Positions 28,653-39,422 of a stretch of DNA of 64,000 bases are shown piece by piece. The notes under the pieces were generated by a model, which did no database searches, was not told the origin of the DNA, and saw only the letters and a list, made by a program, of their open reading frames with translations. The translations under genes and the position numbers were made by a program. Source of the DNA: Streptomyces sp. S465. Its GTDB lineage: Bacteria > Actinomycetota > Actinomycetes > Streptomycetales > Streptomycetaceae. Location: assembly GCF_026898115.1 (NCBI RefSeq), contig NZ_CP114036.1, forward strand, positions 9,418,001 through 9,482,000. The letters run 5' to 3'. The number at the start of each line of letters is the position of its first letter. Position 1 is the first letter of the stretch.

Positions 28653-31600
28653 ATGGCTGCGTCCAACGAGCAGGTCGCGCAGGCGCTGCGCGCGTCGCTC
28701 AGGGAGAACGAACGGCTCAAGAAGGAGAACCGGCGGTACGCCGAGTCGGCCTCCGAGCCGATCGCCATCGTCGGCATGGCCTGCCGCTACCCCGGCGGCG
28801 TGCGGTCGCCCGGCGAGCTGTGGCGGCTCGTCGCCGAAGGCGTCGACGCGGTCTCCGGGTTCCCCGAGAACCGGGGCTGGGACACCGACCGGCTCTACGA
28901 CCCCGACCCGGAGGCCACCGGCACCACGTACTGCCGCGAGGGCGGGTTCCTGCACGACGCGGACGAGTTCGACGCCGAGTTCTTCGGGATCTCGCCCCGC
29001 GAGGCCCTGGCGATGGACCCGCAGCAGCGGCTGCTGCTGGAGACGTCCTGGGAGGCGCTGGAGCGGTCCGGGATCGACCCGACGTCGCTGCGGGGCAGCA
29101 GGACCGGCGTGTTCGCCGGCGTGATGTACCACGACTACGGAACCTGGCTCCAGGAAGCGCCCCGATCCGTCGAGGGCCTGCTCGCAAACGGCAACGCGGC
29201 CAGCATCGCCTCCGGCCGGGTGGCGTACACCCTCGGCCTCGAGGGCCCCGCCGTGACCCTCGACACGGCGTGCTCGTCGTCGCTGGTCGCCCTGCACCTG
29301 GCGGTGCGGGCGCTGCGCGGCGGCGACTGCGACATGGCGCTGGCCGGCGGTGCCACGGTGATGACGACGCCCCGCACCTTCGTGGAGTTCAGCCGCCAGC
29401 GGGGCCTGGCGGCGGACGGCCGGTGCAAGTCCTTCGGCGCCGGGGCGGACGGCACCGGCTGGGCCGAGGGTGTGGGCATCCTCGTGGTGGAGCGGCTGTC
29501 GGACGCCCGGCGGCGCGGCCATCACGTGCTCGCGACGGTACGGGGCACCGCGATCAACCAGGACGGCGCGAGCAACGGGCTGACGGCGCCGAACGGCCCG
29601 TCGCAGCGCCGGGTGATCCGCCAGGCCCTCGCGAGCGCCGGACTCACGCCCGCAGACGTCGACGCCGTGGAGGCGCACGGCACCGGCACCACCCTGGGCG
29701 ACCCCATCGAGGCCCAGGCCCTGCTCGCCACGTACGGGCAGGGGCGGGACGAGGACCGGCCGCTCTACCTCGGCTCGGTCAAGTCCAACCTCGGCCACAC
29801 CCAGGCCGCCGCCGGGGTGGCCGGGGTGATCAAGATGGTCGAGGCCATGCGCCATGGCGTTCTGCCCAGGACCCTGCACGCCGACGAGCGCTCACCGCAC
29901 GTGGACTGGTCCGCCGGCCGGATCGAGCTGCTGACCGAGGCCCGCGCGTGGCCCGCCGTGGACCGGCCGCGCCGCGCGGCGGTGTCCTCGTTCGGCATCA
30001 GCGGCACCAACGCCCACGTCGTCCTGGAGGCGGCCCCCGACGCGCCCGCGCCCGAGGCGGACCCCGCCTCCGCGGGTACGGTGCCGTGGCTGCTGTCGGG
30101 CCGCGGCGAGGACGGCCTTCGCGCACAGGCCGGGCGGCTGAGCGTCTGGCTGGCGGACCACCCGGACGCCGCCGTGGCGGACATCGGCCGGTCGCTGGCC
30201 ACTGGCCGCGCGGCCCTGGAGTCGCGCGCCGTGGTCCTGGGCGCCGACCGCGCCGCCCTCACCGCGGCCCTGGAGGCGCTGGCCGCCGGCGCGGACAGCG
30301 CGGACGTGGTGACCGCGGCCCGTACGCCCGGGGCGCTGACCCTGCTCTTCACCGGCCAGGGGAGCCAGCGCCCCTGCATGGGACGGCTGCTCGCGCAGGC
30401 CTTCCCCGCCTTCGCCGCGGCGCTGGACGAGGTGTGCGCCCTGCTGGACCCGCTGCTGCCGCACCCGGTGCGCGAGGTGATGTTCGCCGAGCCGGACACG
30501 CCGCGGGCGGAACTGCTGGACACCACCGGGATGACCCAGCCCGCGCTGTTCGCGCTCGAGTACGCCCTGTACCGGCTGGTGGCGTCGTACGGGATCGCCC
30601 CCGACATGGTGGCCGGGCACTCCGTCGGCGAACTGCTCGCGGCCCATGTGGCCGGGGTGTTCTCCCTGCCCGACGCGTGCACCCTGGTGGCCGCCCGCGC
30701 GCGGCTGATGCAGGAGCTGCCCGCGGGCGGCGCGATGCTCGCGGTGGCGCTGGACGAGGCCGACACCGCGCCGCTGCTGGCCGGACGCGCGGACCGGGTG
30801 GCCGTCGCGGCGGTCAACGCCCCCGGCTCCGTGGTCCTCTCGGGCCCCGCCGACGACCTCGACGTGATCGCCGGGGAGTTGGCGGCGCGCCAGGTGCGCA
30901 CCCGGCGCCTGCGCGTCAGCCACGCGTTCCACTCGCCCCTGATGGAGCCGATGCTCGACCGCTACCGTCAGGTGGCCGAGGGCCTGACCTACGCGGAGCC
31001 GGCCATCCCGGTCGTCTCCACCGTGACGGGCCGCACCGCCGAGACCGGGCTGCTGACCCGGCCCGAGTACTGGGTGCGGCAGGTGCGCCAGGCGGTGCGC
31101 TTCGGCGACGCCGTGGCCGCCGCGCGCACCGAAGGCAGCACGCTGTTCCTGGAGGTCGGCCCCGGCGGCGTGCTGACCGGTATGGCGCGGACCGTCCTGG
31201 ACGGCGACCCGACGGCGACCGCGGTGGCCTCGCTGCCCGACGGACGGCCCGAACCGGACGCCCTGCTGCGGGCGCTGGGCCGGCTGCACGTCGCGGGCGG
31301 GGCCGTCGACTGGCGCGCCTGGTTCGCCGACGTGGCGCCCGCCGCCGGCCGGGCCGACCTGCCGACCTACCCGTTCGCCCGCCGGCGCTTCTGGCTGGGG
31401 CCGGGCGGCGCCTCGGCCGGCCTGACCACGGTGGCGCACCCGGTGCTCGGCGCGGCGGTGCCGAGCCCCGACGGCGCGCTGAGTCTGGTGGGGCGGGTGT
31501 CCCTGGCCACCCACGCGTGGCTGGGCGACCACCGGGTCCTGGGCACCGCCCTGATCCCCGGCACCGGTCTGGTCGAACTGGCCCTGCGCGCCGGCTGGGA

Positions 31601-34600
31601 GGCGGACTGCCCCGCCCTGCGCGACCTGACGCTGCGGGCGCCCCTCGTCCTGCCGGAACAGGGCGGCGTCCAAATCCAGGTGACCGTCGGCCCCGCCGGA
31701 GCCGACGGCACCCGGACGGTGGGCATCCACTCCCGCCCCGACCACGCGGTCCCCGAGACGCCCTGGACCCTGCACGCCGAGGGCCTGCTGGGCCCTGCCG
31801 CGCCGGCGCCCCAGGGCGACGGCGCCCCCTGGCCGCCGGAGGACCCGGACGCCGCGGTGGACGCCATCGACGTCAGCGACGCCTACGAGGTGCTCGCCGA
31901 GCGCGGGTACACCTACGGCCCCGCCTTCCGCGGACTGCGGGCCGCCTGGCGGCGCGGCGACGACGTCTTCGCCGAGGTCGTCCTCCCCGAGGAGGCCCAG
32001 CAGGACGCCGACGGCTTCACGATCCACCCGGCCCTGCTCGACGCCGCCCTGCACGCCGGGCTGATCGCCGACGATCCGGCCGGTGACCAGCCGCCCGTCC
32101 TGCCGTTCGCCTGGACCGGCGTCGGCCTGCACGCCACCGGCGCCACCGCGCTGCGCGTCCGCATCAGCCGCTCCTCCGGCGGGGCAGCCTCGGTGACGGT
32201 GACCGACACCGCCGGGACGCCCCTGCTCTCCGTGGACTCGCTGGCCGGCCGCCCCGTCCCGCCCGAGCACCTGGCCAAGGCGGGCACCCCGGCGGACCAC
32301 GCCCTGTGGGCGGTGCGCTGGACCCCCGCGCCCGACACCGCCGCGGCCGGGGCGCCGGATCCCGTACCGGCGGTCGAGGCGGCCTCGTTCGCCGCACACC
32401 TGGACGCGCTGGCCGCGGACGGGACCCCACCGCCGTACGTGCCGGTCCTCTGCACGGCCGCGGGCGACGGCGAACTGCCCGCACAGGTGCGGACCGCCAC
32501 CGCCGGCGCACTGGCGGCGGTCCAGGCGTTCCTCGCGGACGAGCGGTTCGCCTCCTCGCGGCTGGCGGTCGTGACCCGCGGCGCGGTGGCCGTGGACCCG
32601 GACGAGCCGGTGGACCTGCCAACCGCGCCCGTGTGGGGCCTGGTCCGCGCCGCGCAGGCGGAGCACCCGGGTCGGATCGTCCTGGTGGACACCGACCACG
32701 ACGAACCGTCGTGGCAGCGGCTCGCCACCGCCGCGCTCGGCGACGAGCCCGAGCTGGCGGTACGCGCCGGACGGTGCCTGCTGCCGCGGCTGAGCCCCCT
32801 GACCGGCGGCACCGGCGAGGAGCCGGGGTTCGGGGCGGGCACCGTCCTGGTCACGGGCGGCACCGGCGGCCTCGGCGCCCTCGTGGCCCGGCACCTGGTG
32901 GCCGAGCACGGGGTGCGGCACCTGCTGCTCCTCTCGCGCCGCGGCGCCGAGGCCCCGGGCGCGGCAGAGCTGGCGCACGAGCTGACCCGGGCCGGCGCCC
33001 AGGTGCGCGTCGCGGCGTGCGACGTCGCGGACCGGGCGGCCTTGGCCGAGGCGATCGCGGACATTCCCGCGGAGGCCCCCCTCACCGGCGTGGTGCACGT
33101 GGCCGGTGTCAGCGACGTGGGCACGGTGGACTCGCTGACGCCGGAGAAACTCGACGCCGTGCTCGCGCCCAAGTCCGACGCGGCCTGGTATCTGCACGAA
33201 CTCACCGTCGACCTGCCGCTGTCGGCGTTCGTCATCTTCTCGTCCGCCGGCGGCCTGGTGCTGGCGGCGGGGCAGGGCACCTACGCGGCGGCGAACGTTT
33301 TCCTGGACGCCCTCGCGCAACACCGGCGGGCCCGCGGCCTGCCGGGCACCTCCCTGCCGTTCGGCCTGTGGGACACGCGCACGGGGCTGGCGGGCGAGCT
33401 TGGCCACGCCGGTCTGGAGCGCATCCAGCGGCAGGGCCTGCCCGCCCTGTCCGTCCAGGAGGCACTGCGCGCGTTCGACGGCGCGGTGCGCGGCGACGAG
33501 CCGGTCGCGGTGCCGCTGCGCGTGGACACCGCCGCCCTGCGGGCGCGCGCCGCGCGCGTACCCGCGCTGCTGCGCGGCCTGGCGGGACCGGTGGTACGGC
33601 GAGCCGCCCGGGGCACGGCGCCCGGCGGCGCGGAGGCGAGCTCGCCGCTGGCGCGGCGGGTGCTGGCGGCCGAACCCGGCGAGCGCGAGCGGATGGTGCT
33701 CCGGGCCGTCCGGGAGAAGGCCGCGGCGGTGCTGGGCCACACCTCGGCTGAAGCGGTGCCGGCCGACCGGGCCTTCCAGGAGCTCGGCTTCGACTCACTG
33801 ACCGCCGTCGAGCTGCGCAACGACCTGAACGACAGCACCGGCCTACGGGTGCCCGCCACCCTCGTCTTCGACTACCCGAACGCCCAGGCCGTCGCCGCGT
33901 ACCTCGTCTCCGAGATCACCGGTGCCGCGGAGACCGGCCCACTGCCGGCCGCGTCGGCACCGGCGGCGTCGGCGCGGCCGGACGAGCCGATCGCGATCGT
34001 CGGCATGGCCTGCCGCTACCCCGGCGGCATCGCCTCCCCCGAGGACATGTGGCGGCTGGTGACGGACGGCGTGGACGCGGTCTCAGGCTTCCCCGCCGAC
34101 CGCGGCTGGGACGTCGACGGGCTGTACGCCCCCGAGCCCGGCCTGCCGGGGAAGACCTACACGCGGCAGGGCGGCTTCCTCTACGACGCCGCGGACTTCG
34201 ACCCCGACTTCTTCGGCATCTCGCCGCGCGAGGCGCAGCGCATGGACCCGCAGCAGCGGCTCCTGCTCGAAGTTTCCTGGGAGGCCGTCGAGCGCGCCGG
34301 CGTCGATCCGACGGCGCTGCGGGGCAGCCGCACCGGCGTGTTCGCGGGCGTCATGTACCACGACTACGGCCTCAGCACCGCCTCCGCGTCCACCAGCGGG
34401 GGAAGCCTGGTCTCCGGCCGTATCTCCTACACCCTGGGCCTGGAGGGGCCGGCGGTGACGGTGGACACGGCGTGTTCGTCGTCGCTGGTCGCACTCCATC
34501 TGGCGGCGCAGGCGCTGCGGAACGGTGAGTGTGATCTGGCGCTGGCGGGCGGTGTCACGGTGATGTCCACGCCGGGCATGTTCGTGGAGTTCTCGCGTCA

Positions 34601-37600
34601 GCGGGGTCTGGCGGCGGATGGCCGGTGCAAGTCGTTCTCGGACGATGCGGATGGTACGGGGTGGTCCGAGGGTGTGGGTCTGCTGGTGGTGGAGCGGTTG
34701 TCGGACGCGCGGCGCAACGGTCATCGGGTGTTGGCGGTGGTGCGGGGTTCGGCGGTGAATCAGGATGGTGCGTCGAATGGGTTGACGGCGCCGAATGGTC
34801 CGTCGCAGCAGCGGGTGATCCGGCAGGCGCTGGCCAGTGGGCGGCTGGGTCCCGGTGATGTGGATGTGGTGGAGGCGCATGGTACGGGTACGACGTTGGG
34901 TGATCCGATCGAGGCGCAGGCGCTGCTGGCGACGTACGGTCAGGGCCGTCCGGAGGACCGGCCGTTGTGGCTGGGTTCGGTGAAGTCGAATATCGGGCAC
35001 GCGCAGGCGGCGGCCGGTGTCGCGGGTGTGATCAAGATGGTGATGGCGATGCGGCAGGGTGTGTTGCCGCGCACGCTGCATGTGGGGGAGCCGTCGCGGC
35101 ATGTGGATTGGTCGGCGGGTGCGGTGAGTCTGCTGACGGAGGAGCGGGCGTGGCCGGAGGTGGACCGGCCGCGCCGGGCGGCGGTGTCGTCGTTCGGGAT
35201 CAGCGGCACCAACGCGCATGTGATTGTGGAGCAGGCCCCGGCGGAGGCCCGGCCCGCGCTGGAGCCTGTGGGTGATGGTTTGGTGCCGTGGGTGGTGTCG
35301 GCGAAGTCGGTGTCGGCGTTGGGGGAGCAGGCGGGGCGGCTGGCGGACGTGGCGTCGGGTCTGCGGCCGGTGGATGTGGGTTTCTCGCTGGCCACGGGCA
35401 GGGCGTCGTTCGAGCATCGCGCGGTCGTGGTCGGGCGGGATCGCGACGTGTTGCTCGCCGGAGTGGAGTCCGTCGCCCGCGACACGGCGGCGCCTGGTGT
35501 GACCCGTGCGGCCGCGGAGGCTGGCAAGAGTCCGGTGTTTGTGTTCTCGGGTGAGGGTGCGCAGTGGGTGGGGATGGCCCGGGGTTTGTTGGAGGGTTCG
35601 CCGGTGTTCGCGGGTCGGATGGCGGAGTGTGCGGCGGCTTTGGAGCCGTATGTGGATTGGTCGTTGTTGGCGGTGGTGCGGGGTGAGGAGGGTGCTCCGT
35701 CGCTGGATGGGGTGGATGTGGGTCAGCCGGTGTTGTTTGCGGTGATGGTGTCGTTGGCGGCGGTGTGGGAGTCCTATGGGGTGCGTCCGTCGGCTGTGGT
35801 GGGGCATTCGCGGGGTGAGATCGCGGCGGCGTGTGTGGCTGGTGCGTTGTCGCTGGCGGATGCTGCCAGGCTGGTGGTGGCGCGGGGCCGGTTGCTGGTG
35901 GGTGCGCGGGGTGCGGGGGCGATGGTGTCGGTGGCGTTGTCGGCGGAGGGGGTGGGGGAGCGGTTGTCGGGTGGGTTGGAGATCGCGGCGGTGAACGGGC
36001 CCGCGTCGGTGGTGGTCGCGGGGGAACCGGCGGAGGTTGCCGGGTTCGCCGAGGCGTGTGAGGGGGACGGTATTCGTGTCCGGCGGGTCAGTGACGTGTT
36101 CGCTTTCCACACCAGCCAGATGGATGCCATCGGTGAGGAGTTGGCGGCGGCGGTCGCTGGGTTGTCTCCGCGTGCGTCCGAGGTGCCGCTGTACTCGACG
36201 GTGACCGGCGAGCTGCTGGACACGGCCACGATGGATGCCGGGTACTGGCGGCGGAATCTTCGGGAGCCGGTGTGTTTCGAGGCCGCTGTTCGGGCGTTGC
36301 TGGGGGCGGGGCACGGGCTGTTCATCGAGGTCAGTCCGCATCCGGTGCTGACCGGCGCGGTGGAGCAGACCGCCGAACAGCAAGAGACTTCCGCCGTGGC
36401 TTTGGGCACGCTGCGCCGGGGCGAGGACGATCAGGAGCGGTTGCTGACGAGCCTGGCCCAGGCGTATGTGCATGGCGCGGATGTCGACTGGTCCGTGTGG
36501 TTCGAGGGCACCGGTGCGCGGCGGGTCGAGCTGCCCACGTACGCCTTCGAGCACCAGCGGTACTGGCTGGACGCCACGTTCCGGGAGACGGCCGACGTCA
36601 CGTCGGCGGGTCTGCGGACGGCGGACCACCCGCTGCTCACCGCTGCCGTGGGTCTCGCGGGCAACGACGGCGGGACCGTCCTGACCGGCCGGCTGTCGCG
36701 CCACACCCACCGGTGGCTGGCCGACCATGCCGTCGGCGGCGTCGTGCTGCTGCCCGGCACCGCGTTCGTGGAACTGGCCCTGCGCGCCGGTGACGAGGTC
36801 GGCTGCGACATCGTGGAGGACCTGACCATCGAAGCCCCACTGGTGCTCCCGGAGACCGGCGCCGTACAGCTGCAACTGCACGTCGGTGCCGGGACGGGCA
36901 CCGACGGCCGCCGGACGGTCGAGGTCTACTCCCGGGTCGAGGACGACACGGCGTCCGGCGAGTGGACCCGACACGCCGAGGGCGCGCTGACCACCAGTGA
37001 GAGCGGCGGGGGCGCCGACTTCGACCTGGTGCAGTGGCCGCCGCCGGGCGCCCGTCCGGTGGACGTCGAGGGGATCTATGAACGGCTGGCCGAGCGCGGA
37101 TACGGCTACGGGCCGGTGTTCCAGAGTCTCAAGGCGGCCTGGGAGCAGGGGTCCGACGTGTTCGCCGAAGTCGCCCTGCCGGCCGAGGCGGCGGACGGCG
37201 GGACCGAGTTCGGCATCCACCCCGCCCTGCTCGACGCCGTCGTCCACCCGATGATCCTGCGGTCCGAGCCGGGAGCGGAGATCCTTCTGCCGTTCTCCTG
37301 GGCCGGCGTACGGCTGTACGCGGCCGGTGCCTCGGAGCTGCGGGTCCGGCTGTCGAGCTCCGGCCCCGACGCGCTGAAGGTGGCCATCGCCGACACGTCC
37401 GGGATGCCGGTCGCGTCGGTCGACACCCTGACCGCGCGCCCGGTGCCGGCGGAGGCGCTGGTGGGAGCGGTGCGCAACGACGAGCTGTTCCAGGTGACCT
37501 GGCAGCCGGTGCCCTCCTCCGGCGCCCGCCCGCAGAAGTGGGCCGCGGTCGTCGGCCTCGGCACCGTGCCGGCGGGCGCCGAAGCCTTCGCCGACCTCGC

Positions 37601-39398
37601 CTCCGTCGGCGCCGATGGGCAGGTGCCGGACGTGGTGCTCCTCCCCGTCGAGGGCGGCGGCCCCGAGCGGCTGGGCGCCGTCACGTCCCACATCCTGTCC
37701 CTGGCCAAGGAGTGGCTGGCCAACGAACGGTTCCGCGCCTCGCGGCTCGCCGTGCTCACCCGCCGGGCCGTGGCCACGCGTCCGGGCGAGGAGATCCGGG
37801 ACCTCGTCGGCGCGGCCGTGTGGGGCCTCATCCGCAGCGCGCAGTCGGAGAACCCGGACCGGTTCCTCCTTCTGGACCTCGATGACGCAGAGAGCTCGGT
37901 CGGCCTCGGGCTCGCGGAGGCGCTGGCCACCGGAGAGCCCCAGCTGGCGGTGCGCGACGGTGCCGCGTGCGCCCCGCGCATCGCACGGCTGTCACGCACG
38001 GAGCCGTCCGCGGCGCCGCGGACGCTCGACCCGGACGGCACCGTCCTCATCACCGGCGGCACCGGTACGCTCGGCGGGCTCGTCGCCCGGCACCTGGTCA
38101 CCCGGCACGGGGCGCGGCACCTGCGGCTGGTCAGCCGCCGGGGTCCCCACGCGGCGGGCGCCGACCAGCTGCGAGCCGACCTGGCCGCCCTCGGCGCCGA
38201 GGTCACCGTCACCGCCTGCGACATCACCGACCGGGACGCCCTGGAGAGGCTCCTCGCGGACATACCGACCGACCATCCACTCACCGGCGTCATCCACACG
38301 GCCGGCGTGCTGGACGACGGCATCCTCACCTCGCTCACCCCGGAGCGGCTGGACACGGTCCTCCGCCCCAAGGCCGTCGCCGCCTGGCACCTGCACGAGC
38401 TGACGGCACGACTGGACCTCGCGGAATTCGTCCTGTTCTCCTCGGTCTCCGGTGTGCTGGGCGGCGCGGGCCAGGGCAACTACGCCGCGGCCAACGCCTT
38501 CCTCGACGCCCTGGCCCACCACCGGCAGGCCGCGGGACTGCCCGGCACCAGCCTCGCCTGGGGCCTGTGGGCGTCGGAGAGCACCATGAGCGGCACCCTC
38601 GACGGGACGGACCGGGCCCGCCTGAACCGCGGCGGCCTCCTGCCGCTGGCCTCCGACCACGGTTTGAGCCTCTTCGACGGCGCACGCTCCTCGGGCCTGC
38701 CGCTGCTGGTCCCCGTACGGATGAACGCGGCGGCGCTCCGCTCCCAGGCGGCGGCGGGAACGCTCCCGTCGATGCTGCGCGGCCTGTTCGCCGTTCCGGC
38801 GCGGCGCACGGTCGACGGCGCGGCGAAACTGCGGAACCGGCTGGCGGAACTGGGCCCGGAGGAGCAGGAGAAGGCCGTCCTGGACCTGATTCTGGGGCAT
38901 ATCGCCACAGTGCTCGGACACGCCTCGGCACAGGCGATCAAACCGCAGCGGCCGTTCTCCGAGCTGGGCTTCGACTCGCTCGTCGCCGTGGAGTTGCGGA
39001 ACCGGCTGAACACGGCCACCGGCCTACGGCTGCCGGCCACCGCGGTCTTCGACTATCCGACGCCCGCCGCGCTCGCCGGCTTCGTCCGGACGGACATGCT
39101 CAAAGATCTGACCCCCGACGGATCGGACGAACTCCGGCAGCTCGACCGGCTCGAAGCCGCCCTGGCGGCGCGGCCCGCCGACGACGCCTGGCGGGCGAAG
39201 CTCACGGCCCGCCTCCAGACGATCCTCGTGGGCCTCGGCGTGGACAGCTTCGCCGCGAGCGCGGCCCCCGCGGACGGCGTCGCGGCGGAGAACGACGAGA
39301 ACGACGATCGGCTGCATCTGGCCACCACCGACGAACTGTTCGCGATCGCCGAGCAGGAATTCGGCATTTTCCACGACGACGAGCGCCCGCAAGCCTGA
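28653..39398 (+). CDS. Type I modular polyketide synthase, two modules
   Basis: A 3581-residue protein with two KS-AT-DH-KR-ACP modules (M6, M7). The ATG at 28653 is chosen because it follows the upstream stop by five bases, has a GGAG at 28641-28644, and gives an N-terminus typical of a PKS docking coiled coil: about 33 residues rich in Glu, Arg and Leu before the KS begins at 28752. The open frame extends further left, but that part overlaps the end of the upstream PKS and has no PKS similarity. After the last ACP, a helical tail (about 39120-39395) forms the C-terminal docking region. It should accept the chain from the first synthase, add two units and pass it to the third. The stop TGA at 39396-39398 lies 24 bases before the next start. 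Confidence 0.97.
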   Translation: MAASNEQVAQALRASLRENERLKKENRRYAESASEPIAIVGMACRYPGGVRSPGELWRLVAEGVDAVSGFPENRGWDTDRLYDPDPEATGTTYCREGGFLHDADEFDAEFFGISPREALAMDPQQRLLLETSWEALERSGIDPTSLRGSRTGVFAGVMYHDYGTWLQEAPRSVEGLLANGNAASIASGRVAYTLGLEGPAVTLDTACSSSLVALHLAVRALRGGDCDMALAGGATVMTTPRTFVEFSRQRGLAADGRCKSFGAGADGTGWAEGVGILVVERLSDARRRGHHVLATVRGTAINQDGASNGLTAPNGPSQRRVIRQALASAGLTPADVDAVEAHGTGTTLGDPIEAQALLATYGQGRDEDRPLYLGSVKSNLGHTQAAAGVAGVIKMVEAMRHGVLPRTLHADERSPHVDWSAGRIELLTEARAWPAVDRPRRAAVSSFGISGTNAHVVLEAAPDAPAPEADPASAGTVPWLLSGRGEDGLRAQAGRLSVWLADHPDAAVADIGRSLATGRAALESRAVVLGADRAALTAALEALAAGADSADVVTAARTPGALTLLFTGQGSQRPCMGRLLAQAFPAFAAALDEVCALLDPLLPHPVREVMFAEPDTPRAELLDTTGMTQPALFALEYALYRLVASYGIAPDMVAGHSVGELLAAHVAGVFSLPDACTLVAARARLMQELPAGGAMLAVALDEADTAPLLAGRADRVAVAAVNAPGSVVLSGPADDLDVIAGELAARQVRTRRLRVSHAFHSPLMEPMLDRYRQVAEGLTYAEPAIPVVSTVTGRTAETGLLTRPEYWVRQVRQAVRFGDAVAAARTEGSTLFLEVGPGGVLTGMARTVLDGDPTATAVASLPDGRPEPDALLRALGRLHVAGGAVDWRAWFADVAPAAGRADLPTYPFARRRFWLGPGGASAGLTTVAHPVLGAAVPSPDGALSLVGRVSLATHAWLGDHRVLGTALIPGTGLVELALRAGWEADCPALRDLTLRAPLVLPEQGGVQIQVTVGPAGADGTRTVGIHSRPDHAVPETPWTLHAEGLLGPAAPAPQGDGAPWPPEDPDAAVDAIDVSDAYEVLAERGYTYGPAFRGLRAAWRRGDDVFAEVVLPEEAQQDADGFTIHPALLDAALHAGLIADDPAGDQPPVLPFAWTGVGLHATGATALRVRISRSSGGAASVTVTDTAGTPLLSVDSLAGRPVPPEHLAKAGTPADHALWAVRWTPAPDTAAAGAPDPVPAVEAASFAAHLDALAADGTPPPYVPVLCTAAGDGELPAQVRTATAGALAAVQAFLADERFASSRLAVVTRGAVAVDPDEPVDLPTAPVWGLVRAAQAEHPGRIVLVDTDHDEPSWQRLATAALGDEPELAVRAGRCLLPRLSPLTGGTGEEPGFGAGTVLVTGGTGGLGALVARHLVAEHGVRHLLLLSRRGAEAPGAAELAHELTRAGAQVRVAACDVADRAALAEAIADIPAEAPLTGVVHVAGVSDVGTVDSLTPEKLDAVLAPKSDAAWYLHELTVDLPLSAFVIFSSAGGLVLAAGQGTYAAANVFLDALAQHRRARGLPGTSLPFGLWDTRTGLAGELGHAGLERIQRQGLPALSVQEALRAFDGAVRGDEPVAVPLRVDTAALRARAARVPALLRGLAGPVVRRAARGTAPGGAEASSPLARRVLAAEPGERERMVLRAVREKAAAVLGHTSAEAVPADRAFQELGFDSLTAVELRNDLNDSTGLRVPATLVFDYPNAQAVAAYLVSEITGAAETGPLPAASAPAASARPDEPIAIVGMACRYPGGIASPEDMWRLVTDGVDAVSGFPADRGWDVDGLYAPEPGLPGKTYTRQGGFLYDAADFDPDFFGISPREAQRMDPQQRLLLEVSWEAVERAGVDPTALRGSRTGVFAGVMYHDYGLSTASASTSGGSLVSGRISYTLGLEGPAVTVDTACSSSLVALHLAAQALRNGECDLALAGGVTVMSTPGMFVEFSRQRGLAADGRCKSFSDDADGTGWSEGVGLLVVERLSDARRNGHRVLAVVRGSAVNQDGASNGLTAPNGPSQQRVIRQALASGRLGPGDVDVVEAHGTGTTLGDPIEAQALLATYGQGRPEDRPLWLGSVKSNIGHAQAAAGVAGVIKMVMAMRQGVLPRTLHVGEPSRHVDWSAGAVSLLTEERAWPEVDRPRRAAVSSFGISGTNAHVIVEQAPAEARPALEPVGDGLVPWVVSAKSVSALGEQAGRLADVASGLRPVDVGFSLATGRASFEHRAVVVGRDRDVLLAGVESVARDTAAPGVTRAAAEAGKSPVFVFSGEGAQWVGMARGLLEGSPVFAGRMAECAAALEPYVDWSLLAVVRGEEGAPSLDGVDVGQPVLFAVMVSLAAVWESYGVRPSAVVGHSRGEIAAACVAGALSLADAARLVVARGRLLVGARGAGAMVSVALSAEGVGERLSGGLEIAAVNGPASVVVAGEPAEVAGFAEACEGDGIRVRRVSDVFAFHTSQMDAIGEELAAAVAGLSPRASEVPLYSTVTGELLDTATMDAGYWRRNLREPVCFEAAVRALLGAGHGLFIEVSPHPVLTGAVEQTAEQQETSAVALGTLRRGEDDQERLLTSLAQAYVHGADVDWSVWFEGTGARRVELPTYAFEHQRYWLDATFRETADVTSAGLRTADHPLLTAAVGLAGNDGGTVLTGRLSRHTHRWLADHAVGGVVLLPGTAFVELALRAGDEVGCDIVEDLTIEAPLVLPETGAVQLQLHVGAGTGTDGRRTVEVYSRVEDDTASGEWTRHAEGALTTSESGGGADFDLVQWPPPGARPVDVEGIYERLAERGYGYGPVFQSLKAAWEQGSDVFAEVALPAEAADGGTEFGIHPALLDAVVHPMILRSEPGAEILLPFSWAGVRLYAAGASELRVRLSSSGPDALKVAIADTSGMPVASVDTLTARPVPAEALVGAVRNDELFQVTWQPVPSSGARPQKWAAVVGLGTVPAGAEAFADLASVGADGQVPDVVLLPVEGGGPERLGAVTSHILSLAKEWLANERFRASRLAVLTRRAVATRPGEEIRDLVGAAVWGLIRSAQSENPDRFLLLDLDDAESSVGLGLAEALATGEPQLAVRDGAACAPRIARLSRTEPSAAPRTLDPDGTVLITGGTGTLGGLVARHLVTRHGARHLRLVSRRGPHAAGADQLRADLAALGAEVTVTACDITDRDALERLLADIPTDHPLTGVIHTAGVLDDGILTSLTPERLDTVLRPKAVAAWHLHELTARLDLAEFVLFSSVSGVLGGAGQGNYAAANAFLDALAHHRQAAGLPGTSLAWGLWASESTMSGTLDGTDRARLNRGGLLPLASDHGLSLFDGARSSGLPLLVPVRMNAAALRSQAAAGTLPSMLRGLFAVPARRTVDGAAKLRNRLAELGPEEQEKAVLDLILGHIATVLGHASAQAIKPQRPFSELGFDSLVAVELRNRLNTATGLRLPATAVFDYPTPAALAGFVRTDMLKDLTPDGSDELRQLDRLEAALAARPADDAWRAKLTARLQTILVGLGVDSFAASAAPADGVAAENDENDDRLHLATTDELFAIAEQEFGIFHDDERPQA
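28752..33920 (+). other. Module M6: KS-AT(malonyl)-DH-KR-ACP
   Basis: KS 28752-30029 (Cys 29271) has loop MYHDYG at 29124. AT 30342-31397 has GHSVGE (Ser 30621) and HAFH (30921-30932), malonyl type. DH 31437 to about 32270 is intact (His 31530, Asp 32040). KR from 32835 has the NADPH motif and Tyr 33282, but the LDD position reads SDV (33111-33119), unlike every other KR here. The A-type Trp before the active site is also absent. ACP serine is 33795 (TCA codon). Confidence 0.92.
33981..39100 (+). other. Module M7: KS-AT(FAFH class)-DH-KR-ACP
   Basis: KS 33981-35231 (Cys 34473) has loop MYHDYG at 34353, followed by a shortened segment, about nine residues fewer than the other KSs. AT 35532-36569 has GHSRGE (Ser 35808) and FAFH (36099-36110). 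DH 36627 to about 37440 is intact (His 36726, Asp 37233). KR from 38034 has VLDDG and Tyr 38481. ACP serine is 38976. The second half of KS and the whole AT are close copies of other modules and have G/T-rich codon use; DH, KR and ACP do not. Confidence 0.92.
35532..36480 (+). repeat. FAFH-class AT repeat, copy in M7
   Basis: Encodes most of AT7, nearly the same as AT3 and AT9. It is embedded in a G/T-rich block that begins within KS7 at about 34470. Confidence 0.92.
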
Positions 39399-39422
39399 TC
39401 ACCCGAGGAAGGCGAAAGACCG

